Of a DNA stretch of 64,000 nt, positions 11,079 through 22,626 are shown piece after piece (position 1 is the stretch's first letter; each line of letters starts with the position of its first letter). The notes under the pieces are model-generated. The model saw only the letters and a program-made list of their open reading frames with translations. It was not told where the DNA came from and did not search any database. The position numbers and the translations under genes were made by a program. Source of the DNA: Notolepis coatsorum (taxonomy: Eukaryota; Chordata; Actinopteri; Aulopiformes; Paralepididae); contig OZ020586.1 of NCBI GenBank assembly GCA_963971535.1, positions 70,774,048 through 70,838,047 on the forward strand, written 5' to 3'.

Positions 11079-11728
11079 GCCATGCAACCTAAAGCTAACG
11101 TGTAGCAGCACATGGTCATCAACTATATCGATTTGAACATAAAACAATATTCACATTGCAACATGACATACCACGTCGACCACCACCGCGTCCCACGTCT
11201 GACTCGTGTGATGAATCAGACCCATAACACCTCCGACCCAAGCCGAGATCATCGTCAGATGATTCCGGAGCTAGAATATAATAAATGCATATCAGCGTTG
11301 GTTTGGCGAACTAACGTTACATAGTCACAGTATACAATGATTCAAATAAGCGTTAGGTAAATCATCAAATACACGTTTCACACACACACACATATATATA
11401 AGACCGTGTAATTACCTGGTGGTTCCCAATCGGCGCTCCCATCAGATTCATGGGCGGTCGAATCGCTGTCCCCTGACTCGGATGAAGAAGATATGACCAC
11501 CGCAGCCTTCCTCTTCCTCGAACTGCGTCGGGGTGAGCCGGTCCCGGTCCCGGGGCGAGACGCGTTGCTGGGCCCAGCAACGGTCTCACGGCTCTCTCCG
11601 ATCGGAGCTACCAAAGACGTTGGTGCTGCTGCTGCTTGAGCAACCGCGGGTCCAAACGCCAGCTTCGTCTGAACAAAGCGACCCGCCGCCGGATTGTCCC
11701 CTCGCTTACCTACACTACGTCTCTTCAT
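8248..11728 (-). CDS. piggyBac-family transposase, six exons, copy 1
   Basis: This is a cut-and-paste DNA transposase of the piggyBac/PGBD type. Minus-strand exons, 5' to 3': 11728-11416 (ATG at 11728), 11270-11172, 10487-10446, 10356-10285, 10176-10114 and 9935-8248. Each intron begins GT and ends AG, and each splits a codon after its first base (phase 1). The exon lengths (313, 99, 42, 72, 63, 1688 nt) sum to 2,277 nt, or 758 codons plus stop, with no internal stop that I can see. Exons 1-5 encode a serine- and acid-rich N-terminus. Exon 6 carries the catalytic core: D390 (IDEGVMAWRGR), D462 (FMDNFYNS) and D574 (GVDQLDQ). It then has a Glu/Ala/Gly-rich stretch and a C-terminal cross-brace zinc domain (C715-X2-C718-X2-C721 ... 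C734-X2-C737-X4-H742-X3-C746-X4-H751). Classical piggyBac is about 600 residues, so this N-terminus is extended. It could be an active element or a host-retained gene. Confidence 0.85.
10590..11135. repeat. CA tracts and a ~270-bp tandem repeat in transposase intron 2, copy 1
   Basis: Between exons 2 and 3 of the transposase, a ~270-bp block occurs twice (starting at about 10577 and 10857). It begins GAACATGCATGTGTG and ends GCAGCACATGGTCATC. It contains three CA runs separated by CATGCAACCTAAAGC. Open frames here only translate the CA repeat. Confidence 0.85.
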
Positions 11729-12034
11729 ACTGATCTAATAATCTAAATGAAACTACTAACTGATCAAACTACTATTACTACTACTGAAATAGACTACCTA
11801 GACTACACACTAATCCCTCACAATAGTACTACTACTTAGCACGACTAAGTACTTTCTAAAGCACAGCTGAAACCTTACAATTAGTCTGATACTACCACTA
11901 TACTGTATAACACTATAAATATAGACTATAGGCTGATCTCAATTCAAATATCTCTTTCAATCTCTCTCTCTCTATCGCTCTATCTATCTCTCTCTCTCCT
12001 CCAAAACCTCGTCGATTCTGGGATCGCGCAAACG

Positions 12035-12075
12035 TTTTATACCTGTGGTCACATTGGCCAGGTATGCTGGCCAAT
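12035..12075 (-). promoter_or_regulatory. CCAAT/TATA promoter of the piggyBac gene, copy 1
   Basis: Read on the minus strand, an ATTGG box (12075-12071), a CCAAT box (12057-12053) and TATAAAA (12041-12035) lie in order, about 310 bp upstream of the transposase ATG at 11728. A CT-rich stretch (11962-12000) follows. This order and spacing fit an RNA polymerase II core promoter; the start site would be near 12005-12010. The identical arrangement is in copy 2. Confidence 0.6.
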
Positions 12076-12079
12076 CAAA

Positions 12080-13550
12080 TGCCAGATTCATTCTGGGGTA
12101 CAATATTCACCCTCTTGTGATAGTGTTAGAAAATAGGGGGACACTGCCACCTAGTGAAATTTGAGAGGAAATGCAGTTTCCGGTTCAAATTTTCTGCCAA
12201 AAGCTCGGCGGTGAAGTTCAGACGGGGAAAATCAAAAAAAGATGTAAACAGATCAAAGACGCTGTAAAGCGTCTTCGGCACCTTGAGCATGGCCGGGAAA
12301 GACGTGAAAAGACGTTTCCCGGCACCCAAAGCGTTTATACCCTGCAATACTTTGCATCGTCGATAAACAAGGAGCAAGGGTATTCCTCAACTCGCCTGAA
12401 GATGCAGCCAAATACATGGCAGCACAACACGCAGGATAGTGTATAAATGGCCTTTTAATCTCTGTTATGCATGGACACCATATAGTATAAACTTTAATGA
12501 ACCGATTATTTGGGACAGAGAGACCTACAAGCTCAGAGTTATTGAATGTTTTCCCCGTTGGGCTTCTATTATTGCGAACATATTGGATTCAAAATTGGAA
12601 CGATACAGAGAAGATGAACATGGCGTTGAAGTGATCCTTATTTTAAGAGTATGGAATTCTAACAACACTCCAGAACATACTGGAACATTCGAACACTGTA
12701 AAAACGACATATTGGAATAATCTAGAACATCTAAAACATTCTTTGATATAGGGAACATTCTGGAATAACAGCAATACGTGGCCAGACATACTACCAGAAG
12801 CCCTTCGGGGGAATAACCAACAGCATCTAGCTGCAGAACCACTGAACCATCACAGCAGCGGCCGGCTGGAATAACATTCTTCACAACGGATCATCGCCCA
12901 CCCCTGGCCAGGGGAAATGCTGCATATACGTATTTAAAAACTGCTTTTTATTAATTGGAAATATTTCCACTACTTCTCCAATTTATACTTTAGATGTTTA
13001 AGCATAGCAAAGCTCTTTTAAGATCTAAGTTAATGTTCTCTTCCTTTTTACTTGTTTTCTCTGATTTATTGAGGTTCTCTTTTCAGTTCAATACCTCCAT
13101 ATTATTCATGGGTTATTATAAATTACACAAGTTCATATAAAATGTAAGTGATTATGGCATGATAATTGAAGCTTATTTTTGGTCTTTATTTTTATTTGTA
13201 TCTTATTTTAATTTTTATTTAACAGGAAAGTGGCCAAGCCACAGTTGACATTCTACTTATGGTAGAATTTAGAGTGTTAGATCCTATGGTATACATAGTA
13301 ATGTTAGGGATAATTGGATCATTCTGGGATATCCGGTGGTTTAAGGGAGGGAGTCATACGCGAAGGTTGTGTTCATGGAACACAATCCTGTACGACTCTC
13401 GGTGGGAGGGGAGGGAAGGGGATTTTTATTTGTATATATGTATGTTTTTAAGCTCGGCTCTCAACGGGACCTCACTAGTTGGATGTATATCTATTGTTGC
13501 CTCGCACTCCAGAAGCATTACCAAAAACTACACTACAACATGTATAGATT
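12080..13550. other. Unassigned spacer between piggyBac and L1 ORF2, copy 1
   Basis: I see no supported gene. The first part includes the inverted motif GACGCTGTAAAGCGTC and the pair GGGAAAGACG / CGTTTCCCGG (12240-12320), able to fold. The 12640-12780 part repeats GAACATNCTGGAA-like words. The last ~350 bp before 13551 is probably the L1 region upstream of ORF2. A transposon end with a clear TTAA target could not be fixed. Confidence 0.45.
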
Positions 13551-15170
13551 ATGGCTAGTTTGAATATAATGATCTGGAACACTGGGGGAATAAATAACCA
13601 ACTCAAACGCAAAAGCGTGCTCACACTGATGAAAAAAGAACAGGTGGACATTGCTCTGCTAAGCGAAACGCACATTCTAGAGAAAGACATAGATAAGTTA
13701 GCGGACAACACATATCATAATATTAGTCACTCTTCTATTGGTACGAGAACTCGGGGTGTAGCCATAGTCGTTAAACGTAAGTTGAATATTGAATTAAAGG
13801 GAGTATGGTCTGATGTAGAAGGTCGGATAACTATAGCTAAGATTGTACACAAGAACAGGAAAATAGCGTTGGTAGCGGTATACGCCCCCAATTTGTACGA
13901 AGAGGGTTTCTTCACTACACTAACCAATGCAATGTTAGACATTCCCGATTACTCATTTATAATAGGTGCGGATTTTAATGCCATTTGGAATCCAAGGATG
14001 GACAAATCTTACCTCGCCTTTTCCAGCGAACAAAATAATTAATCTAATGCATTAAAGGATTGGTCGAAGATTACAGGTGTAAATGACTTATGGCGATCAC
14101 TTAATCCCACGACCCGAAAGTACTCTTGTCGATCTGCGAGACATAACACATCCAGAATAGATTATGTCTTTGCATCCCCGAGACTATTTGATAACTATGA
14201 AGTGGAAATGATACCCAACGCACTATCAGATCACTGTTATTTACTCCTAAAAGGAACATTTGGTATACTATCTTCCCAAGATGGCGATTTAACTCGATAC
14301 TGCTTAATAACAAGGAATTCATTACACAACTCAAAGAAGCTCTTATAGTATTCCTACGGGAGAATGCAAACTCGGTGCAAGACCCCAGAATAATATGGAT
14401 GTCGGTAAAGGGAATGATCAAAGATTTCACTGATAGCTTTTCCTCCAAAATGCGCAAGAATCAATGCACAAAACTGGCTGAGCTGGAAACGCTTTACTCA
14501 ACGTTATTTAATTCTTTAAAATACAACAACTCAACTCGACTAGAAAATCAAGTTAAGGTACTAAAAAAAGAGATCAATGCCATATACAGACAACAATCGG
14601 AAATACAAATACGTAGCACAAGACAACAGCAGTACTCCCAAGGTTCTAAACCTAGTCACCTATTAGCCATGCGATTAAGAATTAATGCAAAATTAGCAGA
14701 TATAACTACCATTAGAGCACAACAAGTACTTGAAACAGACCCTGAAAAAATAAATGATACATTCAAAGAATTCTACTCCGACTTATATAAAACAGAAACG
14801 ACCTTCGATCAAAACAAAATGGACACATATCTTAATCAAATCATTCTCCCTAAACTTTCAGAGGATGATGTTAAACAGTTAGAAACACCGATCACACTAG
14901 ATGAACTTAGGGAGGCCATATCTGAAATGCAAAGTGGTAGGGCTCCTGGAAGAGACGGTATCCCACCAGAAATGTACCTCTCTTGTTGGGACATAATTGG
15001 ACCCTTATTACTAAATATGATTTTATACTCAGTTAAGGAGGGGAACTTCCATAAGAATGACAATATTGCACTCATAACAGTCCTCCTTAAAAAAGACAAA
15101 GACCCCACCGAGTGCGGTAGTTATAGACCTTTAAGCCTCCTCGGAACCGATATCAAACTGTACTCTAAGG
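13551..15170 (+). pseudogene. L1-clade LINE ORF2, 5' half (endonuclease and start of RT), copy 1
   Basis: ORF2 of L1 nicks target DNA and reverse-transcribes the element RNA. The N-terminal endonuclease (EN) is clear: IMIWNTGGINN, LLSETHI, IIGADFNA, SRIDYVFAS and ALSDHC, the usual EN landmarks. Reading is broken by an in-frame TAA at 14040-14042 and by a frame change near 14260, after which the frame resumes through 14375-15170. The RT start is seen in SGRAPGRDGIPPEMY and YRPLSLLGTDIKLYSK. The text then stops at 15170, where a hAT transposon begins. The rest of the RT is missing from this copy because the duplicated unit ends. Confidence 0.9.
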
Positions 15171-15312
15171 CAGCGGTTCTCAACAGGGGTTCCGCGGCAC
15201 ATAGGGGTTCCGCGGAGAGCTGACAGGGGTTCCGCGAGATGCCTGGCAATGTTCTTTAAAAATATAGAATGACAACAGTCTTATTTTGAAAATCCTATAG
15301 CGGGTCTCATTT
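15171..15312 (+). mobile_element. hAT transposon 5' end, truncated by the duplication junction
   Basis: It begins CAGCGGTTCTCAACAGGGG directly after CTCTAAGG and matches the hAT element at 22627. It carries three GGGGTTCCGCG repeats and is cut at 15312, where the next unit of the tandem duplication begins. Confidence 0.85.
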
Positions 15313-15401
15313 AAAACTATATACACACACAATGCAAATTATGAATGGAGTCGATACAGCTAGATCGCTAACATAACGTCTCATCTGCAAGTGGTCCAAA
15401 C

Positions 15402-15487
15402 ATGCCTATGCAATATCGACAACCGTGGCCCAAATACATGTGTTCAACGCATTTGTCTTGTACAGAAAACAGTGCAACTACCCATAC
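15402..15487 (+). pseudogene. piggyBac transposase C-terminal fragment, copy 2
   Basis: Identical to 7950-8035: a plus-strand scrap reading FNAFVLYRK from a second piggyBac copy in opposite orientation to the gene beside it. Confidence 0.65.
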
Positions 15488-15699
15488 ACTATACTATATT
15501 ATACTATACTACAATATACTATACTATACTATACTATACTACACTATACTATACTACTCTCAGCTAGCTATACTATGTACCGGTACACATGGTTCTGTCT
15601 GTATCACACAATGATGGATTATTTAGAAGTAATCTGTACTTCTGTGTGCCGGATTATTTAGAAGTAGTCTGTACTTCTGTATGACAACTAATAAAGAAA

Positions 15700-18499
15700 C
15701 TATTTAGAGAAATCCCTCTTTGTGTGGTACAGAGTGAAGCATTTATCACGATGCAGGGGGACTTTGCACGATGTGCAAAAATATCTGGTCTCACTCCTGA
15801 TGCCACGCCTACTGCAGACAAGACATTTCCTACACGGTAGCTTTTTCTTGGGGGTGGCTTTGTATGCAACCATTACATGCTTCACAAAGCCACCCACTAA
15901 TCTGCTCTGCGGGTCCCCCAGTGGGGCCCTAGGGTCGACACGCCCCACCTGCTCAGCCCCTGCCTCCTCCTCATCCCCACCCCCTGCCTCCTCCCCTGCC
16001 TCCTCCCCTGCCTCCGCCTCCGCCTCCATCTCCGCTGTCACCCCAGGAATCTTCTTCTCCTTACCGTCTGTGTAGGTCCGCGCCACAGCCCTGGTGAACC
16101 GGAAGAGGTTGTAGTAATGCCCTTGTGGGTGCTTTTTTTTGTACAAGACAAAAGCGTTGAACATACATATTTGGATCAGATACATCACAAACTTTTTGGT
16201 CCACTTTCCAGTCTTACGTGTAACCGGATAGTACGATATATTTTGATCCAGCTGATCGACGCCGTTCATGAATTTATTGTACTCCATGATTGATGATGGC
16301 TTGAGCATCTCCACCCTCAGCGCTTTGCCCTTCTTCTGCTTCTTCCACACCATCGCCGTTTCCATGGTGTCCTCGTGGAAGCTGCTGATGGTCTTCACGA
16401 TTCTCTTATCGCGCCATGCCATGATCAGGACCTCCTTGTTGTTGACCGCAATGCGCTCCCCCACACCGATGTCCCGTTTGGTCACGTTCTTGATGATGGC
16501 TGGCTCGCCCCGGTGCTTCCTGAGGGTACCACAGACGTCGGTCCTCAACTGTCGGAGCCTGGCGGACATACGTACCGAGTTGTAGAAGTTGTCCATAAAG
16601 AGCGTATAGCCGGCCCCAGACAGACGTCCAAGCAGACCGACGACCGTGTCCCCCAGGAGCGAGCCTTCCCGACAATATGGCTTAAATGAAAAGCAATATC
16701 CTGTGCGAGATTCGCACAGGAAGTAAGACTTGATACCATAGCGGGTGGGCTTGTTTGGGTTGTAGACCCGGAAGGTCAGGCGGCCTCGCCATGCCATCAC
16801 CCCCTCGTCAATGGCGAGCTCGCGTTCAGGCTGGTACAGCTCCTTGCACCTCGCGTTTACATGGTCAACAACACTGCGTACTTTGCACAATTTGTCTCTA
16901 ACTTCCAGGGAAGTATTGTCCGCAAAGTGGAGGAATCGCCAGATCAATTGAAACCTGTTGTGTGGCATGGTCTCAGAGTAGTACGGTGTGTACATCATGT
17001 CGTCAGTGGTCCACATCTGGTCCACGCGAGGCTTCCGCAGGACACTGCTAAGGAAATTGAGTCCAAGGAACTTCTTCAGCTCCTTCAATGTGAGGGGCTT
17101 CCAAAGCAGTGCCCTGCTACTGGTTAGCGTGGGGTCCAGCCGGGCAATGGACTGCTCAGCGTAGAGGTTGGACTGGGCAACAATGGAGTTCAGAAAAGCA
17201 TCTGTCAGGAACAGATCCATCCATTTCGCAGGCCGGTAAGATTTGAGTGCCTTGGCGTCCTGGAGCAACCCCGGTTGGGCTGTGAAGGGGATCCTGTGAG
17301 GCACCCAGCCCTCACGAGACCAGGCATTCTCCTCTTCCTGGCGGATCGCAGCCCTGCTCTTCGCTCCTCCGCGTCGCACGCCACGACCTGTCAATTATAC
17401 AAATATACTATAACACCCCTACTGTAGACATTCATATGCCACGTAGTTACAAACTGTGTGTGAGTGAATGAGTGAGTGTGTGTGGGGTTCAGATGTCAGA
17501 GCTGGACGTGGTGTGGGGGTCAGAGGTCAGAGCTGGAAGTGGTGTGCAGAGTGAGGCCAACTTACCGCTCTTAGATGTGCGTTTCCGCCCTGCAACGGGT
17601 TCCGGCATGTCCAGACTAGCATCCAGTTCTAGAATCACATGATGTAATACATTACACTAGGGCAACGTATTGTCATTGTATTTACATGATATATATATAT
17701 ATATAGCATTATGTGTTATATTTTATGTACAATTACCTGCAGGAGTAGAATGTGATCCTATGTCGTTGCCAGTCTCAGCGTCACTATCTGCGGGGTCTGC
17801 GCCAGAATCTGAATTGGATTAAATTCATTCAGTAAGTAAGTCTCATAAAACACAATAGTAATACATTTACACATACATAAATGTAGTTAGTACATACCCA
17901 AGCATGTTGGTGTATGGGCCCCGGATTCGGTGTCTGAGCCTGTATGAACACAAAATAAATCAGCGGCCATTGTACATCAAAGCATGTACATGTGTGTGTG
18001 TGTGTGTGCTGTAATCAATGGAATTTTTTTGAACATGCATGTGTGTACATAGCAGAGTCGTGATAGCATTGATTACAGCACACACACACATACACACACA
18101 CACACACACACATCAAAGACTTGTACCATCGCCAACACCTTTGAACTATGGCGAGGCCTGCATCTACACACACACACACACACACAGCCATGCAACCTAA
18201 AGCTAGACAACTTCAAAGGGCGTGCATCTACACACACACACACACACACACAGCCATGCAACCTAAAGCTAACGTGTAGCAGCACATGGTCATCAACTAT
18301 ATCGATTTGAACATGCATGTGTGTACATAGCAGAGTCGTGATAGCATTGATTACAGCACACACACACATACACACACACACACATCAAAGACTTGTACCA
18401 TCGCCAACACCTTTGAACTATGGCGAGGCCTGCATCTACACACACACACACACACACACAGCCATGCAACCTAAAGCTAGACAACTTCAAAGGGCGTGC

Positions 18500-18535
<36 letters not shown>

Positions 18536-19184
18536 CCATGCAACCTAAAGCTAACGTGTAGCAGCACATGGTCATCAACTATATCGATTTGAACATAAAA
18601 CAATATTCACATTGCAACATGACATACCACGTCGACCACCACCGCGTCCCACGTCTGACTCGTGTGATGAATCAGACCCATAACACCTCCGACCCAAGCC
18701 GAGATCATCGTCAGATGATTCCGGAGCTAGAATATAATAAATGCATATCAGCGTTGGTTTGGCGAACTAACGTTACATAGTCACAGTATACAATGATTCA
18801 AATAAGCGTTAGGTAAATCATCAAATACACGTTTCACACACACACACATATATATAAGACCGTGTAATTACCTGGTGGTTCCCAATCGGCGCTCCCATCA
18901 GATTCATGGGCGGTCGAATCGCTGTCCCCTGACTCGGATGAAGAAGATATGACCACCGCAGCCTTCCTCTTCCTCGAACTGCGTCGGGGTGAGCCGGTCC
19001 CGGTCCCGGGGCGAGACGCGTTGCTGGGCCCAGCAACGGTCTCACGGCTCTCTCCGATCGGAGCTACCAAAGACGTTGGTGCTGCTGCTGCTTGAGCAAC
19101 CGCGGGTCCAAACGCCAGCTTCGTCTGAACAAAGCGACCCGCCGCCGGATTGTCCCCTCGCTTACCTACACTACGTCTCTTCAT
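15700..19184 (-). CDS. piggyBac-family transposase, six exons, copy 2
   Basis: Same gene model as copy 1, with minus-strand exons 19184-18872, 18726-18628, 17939-17898, 17808-17737, 17628-17566 and 17387-15700. All introns are GT-AG and phase 1, predicting 758 residues. The catalytic triad and the C-terminal zinc domain are unchanged. One amino-acid difference from copy 1 is visible: residue 339 is His here (TMPHNRF) and Arg in copy 1 (TMPRNRF), from a C-to-T change at a CpG when read on the plus strand. Both copies therefore look equally intact. Confidence 0.85.
18040..18600. repeat. CA tracts and ~270-bp tandem repeat in transposase intron 2, copy 2
   Basis: Counterpart of 10590-11135. The last CA run is four bases longer here, which accounts for the change of offset between the two duplicated units. 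Confidence 0.85.
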
Positions 19185-19490
19185 ACTGATCTAATAATCT
19201 AAATGAAACTACTAACTGATCAAACTACTATTACTACTACTGAAATAGACTACCTAGACTACACACTAATCCCTCACAATAGTACTACTACTTAGCACGA
19301 CTAAGTACTTTCTAAAGCACAGCTGAAACCTTACAATTAGTCTGATACTACCACTATACTGTATAACACTATAAATATAGACTATAGGCTGATCTCAATT
19401 CAAATATCTCTTTCAATCTCTCTCTCTCTATCGCTCTATCTATCTCTCTCTCTCCTCCAAAACCTCGTCGATTCTGGGATCGCGCAAACG

Positions 19491-19531
19491 TTTTATACCT
19501 GTGGTCACATTGGCCAGGTATGCTGGCCAAT
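19491..19531 (-). promoter_or_regulatory. CCAAT/TATA promoter of the piggyBac gene, copy 2
   Basis: Same arrangement as in copy 1 (ATTGG, CCAAT, TATAAAA on the minus strand), about 310 bp upstream of the ATG at 19184. Confidence 0.6.
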
Positions 19532-19535
19532 CAAA

Positions 19536-21006
19536 TGCCAGATTCATTCTGGGGTACAATATTCACCCTCTTGTGATAGTGTTAGAAAATAGGGGGACAC
19601 TGCCACCTAGTGAAATTTGAGAGGAAATGCAGTTTCCGGTTCAAATTTTCTGCCAAAAGCTCGGCGGTGAAGTTCAGACGGGGAAAATCAAAAAAAGATG
19701 TAAACAGATCAAAGACGCTGTAAAGCGTCTTCGGCACCTTGAGCATGGCCGGGAAAGACGTGAAAAGACGTTTCCCGGCACCCAAAGCGTTTATACCCTG
19801 CAATACTTTGCATCGTCGATAAACAAGGAGCAAGGGTATTCCTCAACTCGCCTGAAGATGCAGCCAAATACATGGCAGCACAACACGCAGGATAGTGTAT
19901 AAATGGCCTTTTAATCTCTGTTATGCATGGACACCATATAGTATAAACTTTAATGAACCGATTATTTGGGACAGAGAGACCTACGAGCTCAGAGTTATTG
20001 AATGTTTTCCCCGTTGGGCTTCTATTATTGCGAACATATTGGATTCAAAATTGGAACGATACAGAGAAGATGAACATGGCGTTGAAGTGATCCTTATTTT
20101 AAGAGTATGGAATTCTAACAACACTCCAGAACATACTGGAACATTCGAACACTGTAAAAACGACATATTGGAATAATCTAGAACATCTAAAACATTCTTT
20201 GATATAGGGAACATTCTGGAATAACAGCAATACGTGGCCAGACATACTACCAGAAGCCCTTCGGGGGAATAACCAACAGCATCTAGCTGCAGAACCACTG
20301 AACCATCACAGCAGCGGCCGGCTGGAATAACATTCTTCACAACGGATCATCGCCCACCCCTGGCCAGGGGAAATGCTGCATATACGTATTTAAAAACTGC
20401 TTTTTATTAATTGGAAATATTTCCACTACTTCTCCAATTTATACTTTAGATGTTTAAGCATAGCAAAGCTCTTTTAAGATCTAAGTTAATGTTCTCTTCC
20501 TTTTTACTTGTTTTCTCTGATTTATTGAGGTTCTCTTTTCAGTTCAATACCTCCATATTATTCATGGGTTATTATAAATTACACAAGTTCATATAAAATG
20601 TAAGTGATTATGGCATGATAATTGAAGCTTATTTTTGGTCTTTATTTTTATTTGTATCTTATTTTAATTTTTATTTAACAGGAAAGTGGCCAAGCCACAG
20701 TTGACATTCTACTTATGGTAGAATTTAGAGTGTTAGATCCTATGGTATACATAGTAATGTTAGGGATAATTGGATCATTCTGGGATATCCGGTGGTTTAA
20801 GGGAGGGAGTCATACGCGAAGGTTGTGTTCATGGAACACAATCCTGTACGACTCTCGGTGGGAGGGGAGGGAAGGGGATTTTTATTTGTATATATGTATG
20901 TTTTTAAGCTCGGCTCTCAACGGGACCTCACTAGTTGGATGTATATCTATTGTTGCCTCGCACTCCAGAAGCATTACCAAAAACTACACTACAACATGTA
21001 TAGATT
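19536..21006. other. Unassigned spacer between piggyBac and L1 ORF2, copy 2
   Basis: Counterpart of 12080-13550. No gene is supported. Confidence 0.45.
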
Positions 21007-22626
21007 ATGGCTAGTTTGAATATAATGATCTGGAACACTGGGGGAATAAATAACCAACTCAAACGCAAAAGCGTGCTCACACTGATGAAAAAAGAACAGG
21101 TGGACATTGCTCTGCTAAGCGAAACGCACATTCTAGAGAAAGACATAGATAAGTTAGCGGACAACACATATCATAATATTAGTCACTCTTCTATTGGTAC
21201 GAGAACTCGGGGTGTAGCCATAGTCGTTAAACGTAAGTTGAATATTGAATTAAAGGGAGTATGGTCTGATGTAGAAGGTCGGATAACTATAGCTAAGATT
21301 GTACACAAGAACAGGAAAATAGCGTTGGTAGCGGTATACGCCCCCAATTTGTACGAAGAGGGTTTCTTCACTACACTAACCAATGCAATGTTAGACATTC
21401 CCGATTACTCATTTATAATAGGTGCGGATTTTAATGCCATTTGGAATCCAAGGATGGACAAATCTTACCTCGCCTTTTCCAGCGAACAAAATAATTAATC
21501 TAATGCATTAAAGGATTGGTCGAAGATTACAGGTGTAAATGACTTATGGCGATCACTTAATCCCACGACCCGAAAGTACTCTTGTCGATCTGCGAGACAT
21601 AACACATCCAGAATAGATTATGTCTTTGCATCCCCGAGACTATTTGATAACTATGAAGTGGAAATGATACCCAACGCACTATCAGATCACTGTTATTTAC
21701 TCCTAAAAGGAACATTTGGTATACTATCTTCCCAAGATGGCGATTTAACTCGATACTGCTTAATAACAAGGAATTCATTACACAACTCAAAGAAGCTCTT
21801 ATAGTATTCCTACGGGAGAATGCAAACTCGGTGCAAGACCCCAGAATAATATGGATGTCGGTAAAGGGAATGATCAAAGATTTCACTGATAGCTTTTCCT
21901 CCAAAATGCGCAAGAATCAATGCACAAAACTGGCTGAGCTGGAAACGCTTTACTCAACGTTATTTAATTCTTTAAAATACAACAACTCAACTCGACTAGA
22001 AAATCAAGTTAAGGTACTAAAAAAAGAGATCAATGCCATATACAGACAACAATCGGAAATACAAATACGTAGCACAAGACAACAGCAGTACTCCCAAGGT
22101 TCTAAACCTAGTCACCTATTAGCCATGCGATTAAGAATTAATGCAAAATTAGCAGATATAACTACCATTAGAGCACAACAAGTACTTGAAACAGACCCTG
22201 AAAAAATAAATGATACATTCAAAGAATTCTACTCCGACTTATATAAAACAGAAACGACCTTCGATCAAAACAAAATGGACACATATCTTAATCAAATCAT
22301 TCTCCCTAAACTTTCAGAGGATGATGTTAAACAGTTAGAAACACCGATCACACTAGATGAACTTAGGGAGGCCATATCTGAAATGCAAAGTGGTAGGGCT
22401 CCTGGAAGAGACGGTATCCCACCAGAAATGTACCTCTCTTGTTGGGACATAATTGGACCCTTATTACTAAATATGATTTTATACTCAGTTAAGGAGGGGA
22501 ACTTCCATAAGAATGACAATATTGCACTCATAACAGTCCTCCTTAAAAAAGACAAAGACCCCACCGAGTGCGGTAGTTATAGACCTTTAAGCCTCCTCGG
22601 AACCGATATCAAACTGTACTCTAAGG
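21007..22626 (+). pseudogene. L1-clade LINE ORF2, 5' part, copy 2 (continues at 36915)
   Basis: Carries the same endonuclease and early RT landmarks as copy 1, with the same TAA (21496-21498) and frame change near 21716. Those defects therefore predate the duplication. The RT is interrupted in KLYSK at 22626 by a hAT element and resumes in the same frame at 36915 with VLAIRLQKH. CTCTAAGG is present on both sides. Confidence 0.92.

Larger units (their letters stand above)
7861..15312. repeat. 7.45-kb tandem duplication, first unit
   Basis: The first of two head-to-tail copies contains a piggyBac fragment, the six-exon piggyBac gene, unassigned sequence, the L1 ORF2 5' half and the first 142 bp of a hAT element. 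The sequence AAAACTATATACACAC that starts the unit at 7861 recurs at 15313, exactly where the hAT sequence stops. Confidence 0.95.

Noticed and set aside
14836..15108. Minus-strand frame opposite the L1 RT (also 22292-22564)
   Set aside because: Overlaps a clear RT region on the plus strand and has no motif.
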